Origin: Aminobacter sp. AP02
Lineage (GTDB): Bacteria > Pseudomonadota > Alphaproteobacteria > Rhizobiales > Rhizobiaceae
Length of the DNA: 64,000 nt
Assembly (NCBI RefSeq): GCF_003148805.1
Contig: NZ_QGGX01000010.1
Span: forward strand, 62,001-126,000
Reading direction: 5' to 3'
Shown in pieces: positions 54,346 to 62,822 of the stretch. The position numbers were made by a program, and so were the translations under genes. The notes beneath the pieces were generated by a model. The model made no database searches. It was not told the origin of the DNA and saw nothing but the letters and a program-made list of their open reading frames with translations. The number at the start of each line of letters is the position of its first letter. Position 1 is the stretch's first letter.

Positions 54346-54480
54346 TTAGGCGGAGAGCCGCTTGCGGCCGCGGTTGCGGCGAGCTGCGACGACGCCACGA
54401 CCGCCCTTGGTAGCCATGCGAGCACGGAAACCATGACGGCGCTTACGAACGAGTTTGGACGGCTGATAGGTACGCTTCAT
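54346..54480 (-). CDS. rpmH: 50S ribosomal protein L34
   Basis: A 44-residue ribosomal protein: [19 protein letters not shown] at the start, then [20 protein letters not shown] at the end, a perfect L34. It is first gene of the rpmH-rnpA-yidC transcript; a strong promoter lies about 120 bp upstream. Confidence 0.98.
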   Translation of the reverse strand: MKRTYQPSKLVRKRRHGFRARMATKGGRGVVAARRNRGRKRLSA

Positions 54481-54601
54481 TTGTTTTAATACCGCGGGGT
54501 GCGGCCCTTCTTGATTCTGTCACTTTGTAACAGGAGCTTGGCTCAGCATGCTTCGACGCGATCAAAAACCGCGACGGAAGCGGGTCCCGAGCGTGTGCGG
54601 G

Positions 54602-54630
54602 CTTATAGAAAGAAGGTGCCGTGAAGTCAA
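54602..54630 (-). promoter_or_regulatory. Housekeeping promoter of the rpmH operon
   Basis: On the minus strand TTGACT (54625-54630), a 17-bp spacer, then TATAAG (54602-54607): a near-consensus sigma-70 promoter. The transcript would begin near 54595 with a 115-nt leader before rpmH. The 342-bp region 54481-54822 between rpmH and the divergent kinase holds nothing else recognised. Confidence 0.8.
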
Positions 54631-54822
54631 TGCGCAAGCGCCGCCGCCACCGGCGGCTGTTGATGGCGGTAATTGGGTGCTTCGACGAAGCTCTTTTTGC
54701 ACTGCCGAATTTGCAACTGCGCTGCAATAGCCTATCTTTGCGAGGTCGGGAAGCAAAGGCGTTTCGGGACCTGACGGATCCGAGGCAATTTCTCCCAGGG
54801 CGGATTTGCAGCAAAGAACAGC

Positions 54823-56310
54823 ATGACTGAAGCAGCCGATACCGGCGCATATGCCGGAACACAGGCGGAACGGTCGGTTCCGCGCTCGCGCAGCCTATCG
54901 GCGAAGCTGCTGCTTTTGACCGTTGCTTTCGTGCTCTTCGCCGAAGTGCTGTTCTTCCTGCCTTCGATTGCCAGCTTCCGCATGCGCTGGCTTGAGGAAC
55001 GACTGGCAACCGCGGCGGCCGTCGCGACCATTCTGGTGCAGGGCGATCCGACGACCCTGTCGCGTTCGGCCCAGAACGACGTGCTGGCGGCGATCGGCGC
55101 CAAGGCGATCGCCGTGCGCGACGGCGGGGTGTCAAGGCTGCTCGTCGTTGCCGACATGCCGCCCGAAGTCGACGAACACATCGAGATATCCAAGGCCAGC
55201 GTGCTCAGCTCTATGCCGGCGGCCATAGACACGCTGCTGTTTGGCGGCAACCGGATGCTGCGGGTCTATGGCCCGGTGGGCGAGAGCGCCAAGGAGTTCG
55301 AACTCGTCATCCCCGACTACCGGCTGCATCGTGCGATGCTCGTCAATGCGCGCTACATCGTCTTTGTCTCGCTGCTAATTTCGCTTTGCACGGCAGCTTT
55401 GGTCTATGCCGCCATCGACCGCATCATGATCAAGCCGATCCGCGCCATGACACGCTCGATGCTGACTTTTTCCGATGCGCCTGACAGTCCCGCCGGCGTC
55501 ATCGTTCCCGAAGCGCGATCCGACGAGATTGGACTGGCGGAGCGCGAGCTTGCGGCGATGCAGACGCATTTGCAAAGGATGCTGAGCGAGCAGAAGCATC
55601 TCGCCGATCTCGGTCTGGCCGTGTCCAAGATCAATCACGACATGCGCAACATCTTGGCTTCCGCGCAGCTGATGTCGGACCGTTTGCGCATGGTCAAGGA
55701 TCCGGCGGTGCAGGCCTTTGCCCCGAAATTGCTGAGAACGCTCGACCGCGCCGTCGCCTATTCGGAAAACGTGCTGTCATATGGCCGCGCCCAGGAATTG
55801 CCTCCCGCACGGCGGCGCCTGCGGCTCGCGCAGTTGGTCGACGACGTGCATGGCCTGCTCGGTCTGGAGCCTGAGTCCGGCATCGAATTCAACAACGCTG
55901 TGAGTTCCGATTTCGAGATCGACGCCGATCCCGACCAACTCTTCAGGGTGCTGACCAATCTTTGCCGCAACGCCGTCCAGGCCATGGCCGGCGTCGCCGA
56001 CAGCTCCATCGTCAATCGGCTGACGGTCTATGCCGAACGCGAAGGCAGTGTCAGCCGTATCCTGGTCGCCGACACCGGTCCCGGCCTGCCGCAAAAGGCG
56101 CGCGAAAATCTGTTTGCCGCCTTCCGCGGTTCGGCTCGCAGCGGCGGCACCGGACTTGGCCTCGCCATTGCCCAGGAGCTGGTGCGCGCCCATGGTGGCA
56201 CGCTTGAACTGATCGAGAGTTCCGGCGGGCGCACTGTCTTTGCCGTTGCAATTCCCGACCAGCCGGTTCGCCTCGATGAAGCGCGCCACGGCATGCGCCG
56301 CCCGGCGTGA
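54823..56310 (+). CDS. Orphan sensor histidine kinase
   Basis: A 495-residue membrane kinase: helix 1 (about 27-50), a periplasmic sensor of about 135 residues, helix 2 (about 182-202), a HAMP-like region, then the kinase core. The phospho-acceptor His is in VSKINHDMRNILASA (about 265-279), the N box is NLCRNAVQAM, and G boxes are DTGPGLP and GGTGLGLAIA. No response regulator is adjacent, so the partner is unknown. It is divergent from rpmH. Confidence 0.9.
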   Translation: MTEAADTGAYAGTQAERSVPRSRSLSAKLLLLTVAFVLFAEVLFFLPSIASFRMRWLEERLATAAAVATILVQGDPTTLSRSAQNDVLAAIGAKAIAVRDGGVSRLLVVADMPPEVDEHIEISKASVLSSMPAAIDTLLFGGNRMLRVYGPVGESAKEFELVIPDYRLHRAMLVNARYIVFVSLLISLCTAALVYAAIDRIMIKPIRAMTRSMLTFSDAPDSPAGVIVPEARSDEIGLAERELAAMQTHLQRMLSEQKHLADLGLAVSKINHDMRNILASAQLMSDRLRMVKDPAVQAFAPKLLRTLDRAVAYSENVLSYGRAQELPPARRRLRLAQLVDDVHGLLGLEPESGIEFNNAVSSDFEIDADPDQLFRVLTNLCRNAVQAMAGVADSSIVNRLTVYAEREGSVSRILVADTGPGLPQKARENLFAAFRGSARSGGTGLGLAIAQELVRAHGGTLELIESSGGRTVFAVAIPDQPVRLDEARHGMRRPA

Positions 56311-56445
56311 GGGTGCGCCGCGGTTACGGGCAAGGTGGCAGCCTGTCTTGATCCAGCTCAATGAAGGGCTGGCTGCGAAAGGGTAATCTCAGTCGAGTAC
56401 GCGCCACGGCCTTGTTGGTTGGCGCGTCAAAACAGGAGACTTCCG

Positions 56446-57282
56446 ATGAAGCCGCAATTCTTCCTTCCCCTTGCCACCTATCCCGAGCCCAACTCCGAGG
56501 CGGTGGCATCGAGTGCAGCGTCGATCGCAGCCCAGTTCAAGGCTAACCTGCGTGCGGTGGTGTTCAATCCGGCCATTCCGCAGGTATCCAACGCGCTTTC
56601 GCGCTTGCTGCTCGATACGCCGCAGATGATCCGGGATGCCGAGGCTTCGAGCCGCAGGCATGGCAAGGAACTTCTCGCGGCTGTGGAAGCGAGCGCGAAT
56701 GAGGTCGGCGTCGAGGTCACCACCGGCGAGACATCGGTGCCACTTGCAGCCCTTGGCGAAACGGCCTGCGAGCAGGCCCGCTATTTCGACCTCGCGCTGC
56801 TCGGTTGGGAAGCGGGCAATCAAACCTCGCGCATGCTTGCCGAGGCGGTCGTCTTCGGCGCCGGGCGCCCGACCGTGATCGTACCGAGCCTCTTGACCGT
56901 GGGCGCCATCGACCATGTCGCCATCGCCTGGGACGGCAGCCGCGTTGCGGCACGCGCTGTCGCCGACGCGCGCCCAATCCTGGAAAAGGCATCCAGGATT
57001 TCCGTGATCACCGTCCTCAACGAAAAGAAGCTGCGCGATGCGGATGCGGCGGAACAGCTTGCAGAAGGCTTGCGCCAGCGCGGCCTTGCAGCCGAAGCGG
57101 TGCCGACTTCAATCGGCAACTCGCCCATCGGTGCTACCCTTCAGGAAACCGCTGCTTCACTGGGGGCAAAGCTCCTGGTCATGGGCGGCTATGGCCACTC
57201 CCGCGTGCGTGACTTCGTGCTGGGCGGCGCGACCGAGGGCATCCTGAGCGACCTGCGGTTGCCGGTGCTGCTGTCGCACTGA
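56446..57282 (+). CDS. Universal stress protein, tandem-domain
   Basis: A 278-residue protein with two USP domains (about 1-140 and 150-278). Only the second has the nucleotide-binding pattern: HVAIAWDGSRVAARAV and GGYGHSRVRDFVLGGATEGIL. The first is degenerate. ATP-binding USPs act in stress tolerance. ATG at 56446 follows AGGAGA. It may be co-expressed with the kinase 135 bp upstream. Confidence 0.9.
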   Translation: MKPQFFLPLATYPEPNSEAVASSAASIAAQFKANLRAVVFNPAIPQVSNALSRLLLDTPQMIRDAEASSRRHGKELLAAVEASANEVGVEVTTGETSVPLAALGETACEQARYFDLALLGWEAGNQTSRMLAEAVVFGAGRPTVIVPSLLTVGAIDHVAIAWDGSRVAARAVADARPILEKASRISVITVLNEKKLRDADAAEQLAEGLRQRGLAAEAVPTSIGNSPIGATLQETAASLGAKLLVMGGYGHSRVRDFVLGGATEGILSDLRLPVLLSH

Positions 57283-57310
57283 CACCGTGCGCCTGGGATG
57301 CGCCGACAAA

Positions 57311-57336
57311 CGGCCGGGCGACGTTGCGTCCGGCCG
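57311..57336 (+). terminator. GC-rich hairpin after the universal stress gene
   Basis: CGGCCGG (57311-57317) pairs with CCGGCCG (57330-57336) around 12 bases; a CG-rich interior gives extra pairs. No T-tract; weak as a terminator. Confidence 0.45.
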
Positions 57337-57345
57337 CCGTCACCA

Positions 57346-57531
57346 AAAACTTTGCCGGCGGCGGCTTGCAATTCGCAAAGCCAGCCGCTAGGTAGCGCCG
57401 GTCGCTGCGGTCCATTGATCGAAACGACTTGGCCACCTTCATGGCCTGACGCGCGCCCGTAGCTCAGCTGGATAGAGCACCAGACTACGAATCTGGGGGT
57501 CAGAGGTTCGAATCCTTTCGGGCGCGCCATT
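57346..57531. repeat. 186-bp inverted repeat, copy A (contains tRNA-Arg)
   Basis: This segment (the tRNA and 107 bp upstream of it) recurs in reverse complement at 58027-58212. The first 64 bases are identical, a few substitutions lie just before the tRNA, and the whole tRNA is identical. Homology begins abruptly at AAAACTTTGCC and ends two bases after the tRNA. Both copies therefore carry the tRNA with its own promoter region. Confidence 0.93.
57453..57529 (+). tRNA. tRNA-Arg (anticodon ACG), copy A
   Basis: A 77-nt tRNA with encoded CCA. Acceptor GCGCCCG/CGGGCGC, D arm GCTC/GAGC, anticodon arm CCAGA-CTACGAA-TCTGG with anticodon ACG, variable GGGTC, and T arm AGAGG/CCTTT with TTCGAAT. All stems pair. 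The ACG anticodon should be edited to ICG, reading CGU, CGC and CGA. Confidence 0.97.
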
Positions 57532-57550
57532 TTTCACCACCTCACCAAAA

Positions 57551-57970
57551 TTGGAACTGGGCAGCTCTCCCCAAAAGAGGCGGAAGCTCGAGCGGTTGGT
57601 GATCAAGCGCCTTGCCGACAGGCTTCTGACCCCGGCACGCATCGGGGCAAGGAAGACAGATGCGAAAGCGCGCCTCGACCGGCTCTATACCGCCATCGAA
57701 AGCGGCGTTGCCGACTCCTCGGACCACCCCTGATAGGTCGTATCCCCGCAGTCCTGACCGAACGCGAGATCGTCTCTGACCCCGCCGTCACCGAACCTCG
57801 CCGCGCGGCGGATCACGGTAGAAGAGATAGCCACCCTTGTCGATGTGATGCAGTCGAACGTGCTGACCGGCAATACGCTGTTCCGCCGCGCCTATATCCG
57901 CTCGGTCATCGGCCAAGCGGAAATGGACGACGCGGAAAATCCGGATCATCGGCTACCGGACCACGCTTGA
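57551..57970 (+). pseudogene. Decayed C-terminal part of a serine recombinase
   Basis: Two recognisable protein segments in different frames. The first (57551-57733) contains LERLVIKRLADRLLTP then ARLDRLYTAIESGVAD, the coiled-coil region of large serine recombinases. A short bridging part LIGRIPAVLTEREIV follows in another frame. The last, before TGA at 57970, is ITVEEIATLVDVMQSNVL then LFRRAYIRSVIGQAEMDD, the usual C-terminal end. At least two frameshifts and stops break it, and the catalytic N-terminal domain is missing. It is flanked on both sides by the inverted tRNA repeats. Confidence 0.7.
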
Positions 57971-58026
57971 GCGGCTGGCGACGGGAAGGCAGAGCATTCT
58001 GCCGAAATTCTGAGTTTTGTTCGGAG

Positions 58027-58212
58027 AATGGCGCGCCCGAAAGGATTCGAACCTCTGACCCCCAGATTCGTAGTCTGGTGCTCTATCCAGCTGAGCTACG
58101 GGCGCGCATCAGGCCACGGCAGCGGCCAAGTCGTTTCGATCGATGGATCGCAGCGACCGGCGCTACCTAGCGGCTGGCTTTGCGAATTGCAAGCCGCCGC
58201 CGGCAAAGTTTT
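58027..58212. repeat. 186-bp inverted repeat, copy B (contains tRNA-Arg)
   Basis: Reverse complement of 57346-57531 with about eight mismatches in 186 bp, all outside the tRNA, clustered between the tRNA 5' end and the conserved 64-bp block. The spacer between the copies is 495 bp. Confidence 0.93.
58029..58105 (-). tRNA. tRNA-Arg (anticodon ACG), copy B
   Basis: Base-for-base identical to the tRNA at 57453-57529, on the opposite strand, including the encoded CCA. The two tRNA genes point toward each other. Structural features are as in copy A. Confidence 0.97.
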
Positions 58213-58270
58213 CAGGGAAAACCATCCAGCCGGCCGCGAGCCGACCGCGCCGGCTCCACAAACGCGCCGT

Positions 58271-58303
58271 GCCAAGGCGCAAGAGGGGCCCAGGCGCCTT
58301 GGC
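58271..58303 (-). terminator. Hairpin between the repeat and the DUF6151-like gene
   Basis: GCCAAGGCGC (58271-58280) pairs perfectly with GCGCCTTGGC (58294-58303) around 13 bases; it ends 2 bp from the stop of the minus-strand gene. Without a T-tract the termination strength is uncertain. The remaining bases 58213-58270 hold nothing recognised. Confidence 0.5.
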
Positions 58304-58305
58304 TT

Positions 58306-58815
58306 CTAGCGGCGGAGCAGCATGGCGATGTTTGCGCCTACCAGCCTGAAGATGAACCCGAACGGGTACATGCTGGAGCTGGGGACATCATTTGGAATCT
58401 CGACACCCTCAGCCTTGAATTTTGTGCAGATGCGCCACTGCAAGGGCGGAGCATGGTCCTCAAAGCGCTTCCGGTAGATCGGCGTCCAGTGCCTGGAATC
58501 GTCGAATTTCATGGCCATGGCCGCGTTGCAGCAAGAGGCGACAAGCCGGTTTGTCGCCGACTTTTCCTTGATCTTGTAGCTTTGCAGGCGCTCGCTGCCC
58601 TTGGTGTATCTGATGCGATCGGCGCGGTAGAGGACATAGGCGCTGTCGCCATCGGCGTCTTGGACTGCAGCGGCATCCGGCAATGCGGCCAGTTGGCGCG
58701 ATCCGGCCTGGCAGTCGTCGCAATAACAGACAACACTTGTGATCGGCGCACCTGACGCCTCTAGTTCGACGGTTCCGCATGAGCAGCGCACAATGGATTT
58801 CGATGTCGCGGTCAT
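58306..58815 (-). CDS. DUF6151/GFA-like zinc-binding protein
   Basis: A 169-residue protein. CSCG (about 11-14) and CYCDDC (about 30-35) are GFA-like zinc ligand clusters; a third Cys pair, ASCCNAAMAM, lies near residue 95. The rest follows the DUF6151 style (RICTKFKAEGVEIPND). No enzymatic role is established. Its start overlaps the stop of the TetR gene (ATGA), so the two are co-expressed. Confidence 0.8.
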   Translation of the reverse strand: MTATSKSIVRCSCGTVELEASGAPITSVVCYCDDCQAGSRQLAALPDAAAVQDADGDSAYVLYRADRIRYTKGSERLQSYKIKEKSATNRLVASCCNAAMAMKFDDSRHWTPIYRKRFEDHAPPLQWRICTKFKAEGVEIPNDVPSSSMYPFGFIFRLVGANIAMLLRR

Positions 58816-59480
58816 GATTGCTGTTTTCCGTATGCGGCGAGGAAGACGCGGACGCCATCGGCGGCGTGCCGGCGGAGCTCTTCAGGACTTGGTATCGCGG
58901 AATCGCCCAACAGCATGGCTTGGTTCACCGGGGTGGACATGATCAGCCAGTTGAAATGCGAGGCCGCCACCATGGGGTCGTCGATCGTGAGCAGGTCGCG
59001 TTCAGCCAGGCGTTCGAATATCGTTGCCAGTGCCGTCATCGCGCGCTGGGGGCCGCGTTCGTAAAGCACCTTGGCCAGTTCAGGAAAACGGCTGACCTCG
59101 CCGATCACCAGTCGCCTCAACTGCATCAGGCGCGGCGTCAGCACCACGATCAGTTGACGCTCGGCATAATCGTGGAGATAGGTCGCCAGATCGCCGCTCT
59201 CGTCGAACTCGGGGGCCTGGTCATGAACGCTGTCGCCGGCTGCACCTGTCATGGAGGTGACGATTTCGATGAACAGCGCCTCCTTGGAAGCGAAATGCTT
59301 GTAGACGGTCTGTTTCGACACCTCAGACAGGGCCGCGATCTCGTCCATGTTGGTGCCGAGATAGCCGCTCTTCAGAAAAACCTCGGTTGCGGCGGCCAGG
59401 ATCGCCTGGCGCTTGCGGGTCGATCGCGGCCCGTCCGCTTTTTGCGCTGTCGCCACTTCCGTCATCGGGCGCCGTTCCAT
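58812..59480 (-). CDS. TetR/AcrR family transcriptional regulator
   Basis: A 222-residue repressor-type protein. The N-terminal HTH (RQAILAAATEVFLKSGYLGTNMDEIAALSEVSKQTVYKHFASKEALF) is followed by an all-helical ligand domain resembling the AefR-like subgroup (LLTIDDPMVAASHFNWLIMS). Start ATG 59480, with ATG 59465 also possible. It is divergent from the VOC gene, with two tandem operator-like repeats between, and is co-transcribed with the DUF6151-like gene. Confidence 0.92.
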   Translation of the reverse strand: MERRPMTEVATAQKADGPRSTRKRQAILAAATEVFLKSGYLGTNMDEIAALSEVSKQTVYKHFASKEALFIEIVTSMTGAAGDSVHDQAPEFDESGDLATYLHDYAERQLIVVLTPRLMQLRRLVIGEVSRFPELAKVLYERGPQRAMTALATIFERLAERDLLTIDDPMVAASHFNWLIMSTPVNQAMLLGDSAIPSPEELRRHAADGVRVFLAAYGKQQS

Positions 59481-59497
59481 CAAGATCGAGACTCAGG

Positions 59498-59557
59498 TTG
59501 ACTCAACAGTACTGGACAGTCTAGTTTTATGCAAATGCGGTACTGTACGGTCTAGTT
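59498..59557 (+). promoter_or_regulatory. VOC-gene promoter with tandem TetR operator-like repeats
   Basis: GTACTGGACAGTCTAGTT (59509-59526) and GTACTGTACGGTCTAGTT (59540-59557) are 16/18 identical direct repeats spaced 31 bp, about three helical turns. A plus-strand -35 TTGACT (59498-59503) and a weak -10 TAGTTT (59522-59527) overlap the first copy, so bound repressor would block it. The repeats lie between divergent TetR and VOC genes. Confidence 0.7.
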
Positions 59558-59588
59558 CACTTCGTCAAGCCAATTCGAGGAGGTTCCC

Positions 59589-59951
59589 ATGCACATTCAA
59601 TTTGCCGAGTTGCCCGTGTTCGACCAGGACCGTGCCAAGGCATTTTATCTTGACCATTTCGGATGCCAGGTCGCAGCCGACGCGCCGATGGGCAAGGACG
59701 GCTGGCGCTGGATCGAACTCAAATTCGCAGGCGCGGAAACAGCGCTGCACTTTGTCAGGCGCGCCGATGAAACGCCGTCGGCAGACCCGGTGCTGGTGCT
59801 GGTCGACAGCGACGTCAAAGCGACAGTCGCAAAACTCAAATCGCATGGCGTGGAGATCATCAGCGAACCGCAGGACGCACCCTGGCAGCCCGGACGCATC
59901 GTCGCCGAATTCCGCGACAGCGAGGGTAATCGCTTGGTGCTCGGCAACTGA
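59589..59951 (+). CDS. VOC superfamily protein (glyoxalase/dioxygenase-like)
   Basis: A 120-residue single-repeat VOC protein with the beta-alpha-beta-beta-beta pattern twice: FAELPVFDQDRAKAFYLDHFG, then DPVLVLVDSDVKATVAKLKSHGVEI, and a final strand EFRDSEGNRLVLG. Members bind metal and can be glyoxalases, dioxygenases or resistance proteins. A good ribosome site (GAGGAGG) precedes the ATG. It is the first gene under the TetR operators. Confidence 0.9.
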   Translation: MHIQFAELPVFDQDRAKAFYLDHFGCQVAADAPMGKDGWRWIELKFAGAETALHFVRRADETPSADPVLVLVDSDVKATVAKLKSHGVEIISEPQDAPWQPGRIVAEFRDSEGNRLVLGN

Positions 59952-59968
59952 CGGTGGGAGAGATGGTC

Positions 59969-60808
59969 ATGACCCCTAAATCATCGACGTTGAAAGTGCC
60001 TGGAGCGAAGATCCACTACGAAGCCCTGGGATCCGGCCCCTTGCTTCTGACAATCGCCGGCGGCCCCAGCGACGCCGGCGTTTTTGCCGGTTTGTCGCGC
60101 CAGCTTGCCGATCGTTACACAGTCGTTGCCTATGACCCGCGCGGAAACTCGCGCAGTCATTTCGACGGCGAACCCGTGGAGCAGCAGCTTGACGTTCACG
60201 GCGACGATGCCGCCCGGCTGATCGACGCGCTGAGCGACGGGCCGGCTTTTGTGCTTGGCAACAGCGGGGGCGCGCAGATCGGTCTCAATCTGGCAGCCCG
60301 GCATCCCGAACGGGTGCGGGTGCTTGTGGCGCACGAGCCACCTTGCCTTGTCATGCTCGATGACCCGGAAAAAGCCATTGCTGCCGACAGGGAGATTTAC
60401 GAAACCTACCTTCGTGACGGCATAGGCCCGGCGATGGCGAAATTCATGGTCATGGCCGGCCTCGATGACGAGTACGACGGCGGGTCGCCGGAATTCGAAC
60501 CCTCGCCCGAAGACATAGCAACCTTCGCCAGGATGGAAGCGAATTTCGAATATTTCATCGCCCATGGGCTGATGCCGCTGTCGCTCTATTGCCCCGATGT
60601 TGCTGCCTTGCGCGCAGGCGAACCCCGCGTCGTGGTTGGCATCGGCGAAGAGACGGTTGGACAGATCACTCACCGCACGAGCGTGGCGCTGGCGGCGAAG
60701 CTGGGCGCCGAGCCGGTCGTGTTCCCAGGTGGACACGGAGGCTTCGGCAGCCACAGCGAGGGTTTCGCAAGAACCCTGCATCAGGTGCTCGACGGCCAAA
60801 AGCCGTAG
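59969..60808 (+). CDS. Alpha/beta hydrolase
   Basis: A 279-residue hydrolase. The oxyanion region is LLLTIAGGPSDAG; the nucleophile elbow is LGNSGGAQIG (Ser at about 98); the catalytic His is near the end in PGGHGGFGSHSEGF. ATG at 59969 with GGAGAG six bases upstream is preferred over GTG 59954 and ATG 59963. It follows the VOC gene by 17 bp, so the two form one operon. Substrate unknown. Confidence 0.88.
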   Translation: MTPKSSTLKVPGAKIHYEALGSGPLLLTIAGGPSDAGVFAGLSRQLADRYTVVAYDPRGNSRSHFDGEPVEQQLDVHGDDAARLIDALSDGPAFVLGNSGGAQIGLNLAARHPERVRVLVAHEPPCLVMLDDPEKAIAADREIYETYLRDGIGPAMAKFMVMAGLDDEYDGGSPEFEPSPEDIATFARMEANFEYFIAHGLMPLSLYCPDVAALRAGEPRVVVGIGEETVGQITHRTSVALAAKLGAEPVVFPGGHGGFGSHSEGFARTLHQVLDGQKP

Positions 60809-60873
60809 GTCGTTTGCTTGCGAGCGGGTGGCGCCGTGTCACCAGGCTATCCGATGACCGGCGCCAGCACCCT

Positions 60874-61617
60874 TCAGCTTGCCTGAGCCAAGGCGACGGC
60901 ATCGGGCCCCGCGGGAAAACGAAGCTGCCCTGTCGTATCGTTGGCGGCCTGCCATACCGCCTCGGCCACATCCGCCTCCGTGGTTACCAAGGCAGGCTTG
61001 GCGAAGGCGGCGAAGATCGGGGCCGCGAAGGACGCATATGTTTCGGGGATCAGGTCCTCGACGCGAACGTTGGTATTCTCAGTGAAGCGCGTGGTCGGGG
61101 CGTAACCCGGTTCGACCAGCTTGACGCGTACGTCGAATGCCTCGAGTTCGTGGGCCAGCGACCCTGTGAACCCTTCGATGGCCATCTTGCTTGCGGTATA
61201 CGCTGCCGCCAGCGGCATTGGCGCAAGGGTAACGCTGGAAGTCACATTGACCACCACGCCCGATCGCCTCGTCCGGAACTGCGGGATCACTGCCTGCGTC
61301 ATCGCCATCACTCCGAACGTGTTGGTCTCGAACACCTTGCGTACATGCGCCATCGGGGTTGCCTCGAAAGCGCCGACCACGCCGATGCCCGCATTGTTGA
61401 CGAGGACATCAATGGGGCCGGCCGCCTCCAGCGTTGCCTTGATGCTTTCAGCTTCGGTCACGTCGAGCGGCAGCACACGGATCCGCTCCGATTTAGGCAG
61501 AAGCTCTTGCCGCGGCGTGCGCATGGTGGCGATCACGCTCCAGCCCTGCGAATGGAAGTAACACGCGGTCTCCAATCCATAGCCGGACGAGCAGCCGGTA
61601 ATCAGTACGGTCTTCAT
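60874..61617 (-). CDS. Short-chain dehydrogenase/reductase
   Basis: A 247-residue SDR. The cofactor motif is TGCSSGYGLE (residues about 7-16), NNAG follows, and the catalytic Ser and YTASK (Tyr/Lys) are in SSVTLAPMPLAAAYTASK. An Arg after the second strand (MRTPRQE) suggests NADP. ATG at 61617 follows AAGGAAGT. It is divergent from the AraC gene, which probably controls it. The plus-strand hydrolase gene is convergent with it. Confidence 0.9.
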   Translation of the reverse strand: MKTVLITGCSSGYGLETACYFHSQGWSVIATMRTPRQELLPKSERIRVLPLDVTEAESIKATLEAAGPIDVLVNNAGIGVVGAFEATPMAHVRKVFETNTFGVMAMTQAVIPQFRTRRSGVVVNVTSSVTLAPMPLAAAYTASKMAIEGFTGSLAHELEAFDVRVKLVEPGYAPTTRFTENTNVRVEDLIPETYASFAAPIFAAFAKPALVTTEADVAEAVWQAANDTTGQLRFPAGPDAVALAQAS

Positions 61618-61673
61618 GGGGACTTCCTTGTTGGTTTCGATGCCCCAGAGATAACGAAGCAATATCGGACTAT

Positions 61674-61686
61674 CCATAATTGATGG
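61674..61686. promoter_or_regulatory. Candidate AraC binding dyad in the SDR/AraC divergent region
   Basis: CCATAATTGATGG: arms CCAT/ATGG around five bases, in the 97-bp region between the divergent SDR and AraC genes, flanked by GGAC and TCC. AT-rich here. Possible operator only. Confidence 0.3.
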
Positions 61687-61714
61687 TCCATATTTTGTTT
61701 GCTATCGTCCAGAA

Positions 61715-62629
61715 ATGGTTGACCCCCTTTCCGAAGTCATCACGTTGTTGCGGCCACGAGCGGTGTTCACCAAGGGCATCAGCGGAGCCGGGCGCTGGGG
61801 CGTTCGCTATTCCGATTTCGGCCATCCAAGCTTCTGCGTGGTGATCGAAGGAAGTTGCCGCCTCGCTGTCGAAGGGCAGGACGCCCTCATACTCGAAGCG
61901 GGCGATTTCGTGCTGTTGCCGACAACGCCTGGCTTCACCTTGTCGGGTTTCGAGCCGTTCAGCCCCGAACTCATCGACCCCAGGATCACGCCCTCGCCTG
62001 AGGGCGAGATCCGCCATGGCACACGCGACGGACCTGCCAGCGTGCGCCTGCTCGGCGGTTACTTCATCTTCGATTCCGACGATGCTGGATTGCTGGCGTC
62101 GCTGCTGCCCATACAGGTGCATGTGCGTGGGGTTGAACGGCTGGCCGTTCTGGTGCGTCTTCTCACCGAAGAAGCGAATGAACAGCACGCTGGCCGCGAA
62201 TTTGTGCTCGCGCGTCTTGTCGAGGTGCTGCTCATCGAGGCGCTGCGGCTGACGCAGCAACCGGATGCGCCTGCAGGATTGCTGCGCGGGCTCGGCGATG
62301 TCAGGCTGGTGGAGGCGATACGGCTGATGCATGGCGACCCGGCGCGGTCATGGACCATGGCCCAACTTGCAAGCAAGGCAGCACTTTCTCGTTCGGGGTT
62401 CTTCGATCGGTTCACGCGAAATGTGGGCGTGCCGCCGATGGAATACCTGCTCGCCTGGCGCATGGCGATCGCCAAGGACCTGCTTCGGCGCCAGGGCCTG
62501 CCGATCGCCGAGATTGCCGAACGTGTTGGCTACGGTTCGGCAAGCACCTTCAGCACGGCCTTCAGCCGGCATGTCGGGCAGCCTCCCGGTCGCTACGCAA
62601 ACGCCATGGAGCAGTCGGCGGCGCGGTAG
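61715..62629 (+). CDS. AraC family transcriptional regulator with cupin domain
   Basis: A 304-residue regulator. Residues about 1-180 form a cupin-like ligand domain (FCVVIEGSCRLAVEGQDALILEAGDFVLLP); the C-terminal 100 residues have two HTH motifs (WTMAQLASKAALSRSGFFDRFTRNVGVPPMEYL and GLPIAEIAERVGYGSASTFSTAFSRHVG). Typical partner is the divergent SDR gene. Effector unknown. Confidence 0.92.
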   Translation: MVDPLSEVITLLRPRAVFTKGISGAGRWGVRYSDFGHPSFCVVIEGSCRLAVEGQDALILEAGDFVLLPTTPGFTLSGFEPFSPELIDPRITPSPEGEIRHGTRDGPASVRLLGGYFIFDSDDAGLLASLLPIQVHVRGVERLAVLVRLLTEEANEQHAGREFVLARLVEVLLIEALRLTQQPDAPAGLLRGLGDVRLVEAIRLMHGDPARSWTMAQLASKAALSRSGFFDRFTRNVGVPPMEYLLAWRMAIAKDLLRRQGLPIAEIAERVGYGSASTFSTAFSRHVGQPPGRYANAMEQSAAR

Positions 62630-62822
62630 GTCTCGACCGCTGACAAATCGATGGACAGCAGTGGTGCGCGGGAAAGGACGGCCAGGCAGCCGGCCTGCGT
62701 CTTCAGTGCCGCAACGTCAATCGTCCCAAACATGGAACGGCAGCCATCTTCATTCGCATGGGGCGGTCGTGTACATCGCGCCTCGGGGGAATTCTCCCGC
62801 CACCTTGCAACAGGATGAAATT

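Noticed and set aside
52065-54413. A 782-codon open frame opposite yidC and rnpA
   Set aside because: It is antisense to well-identified genes, with Arg/His/Gly-rich nonsense composition typical of high-GC shadow frames.
57453-58105. Classical integration site with direct tRNA repeats
   Set aside because: The two tRNA copies are inverted and complete; no direct repeat of the 3' end was seen.
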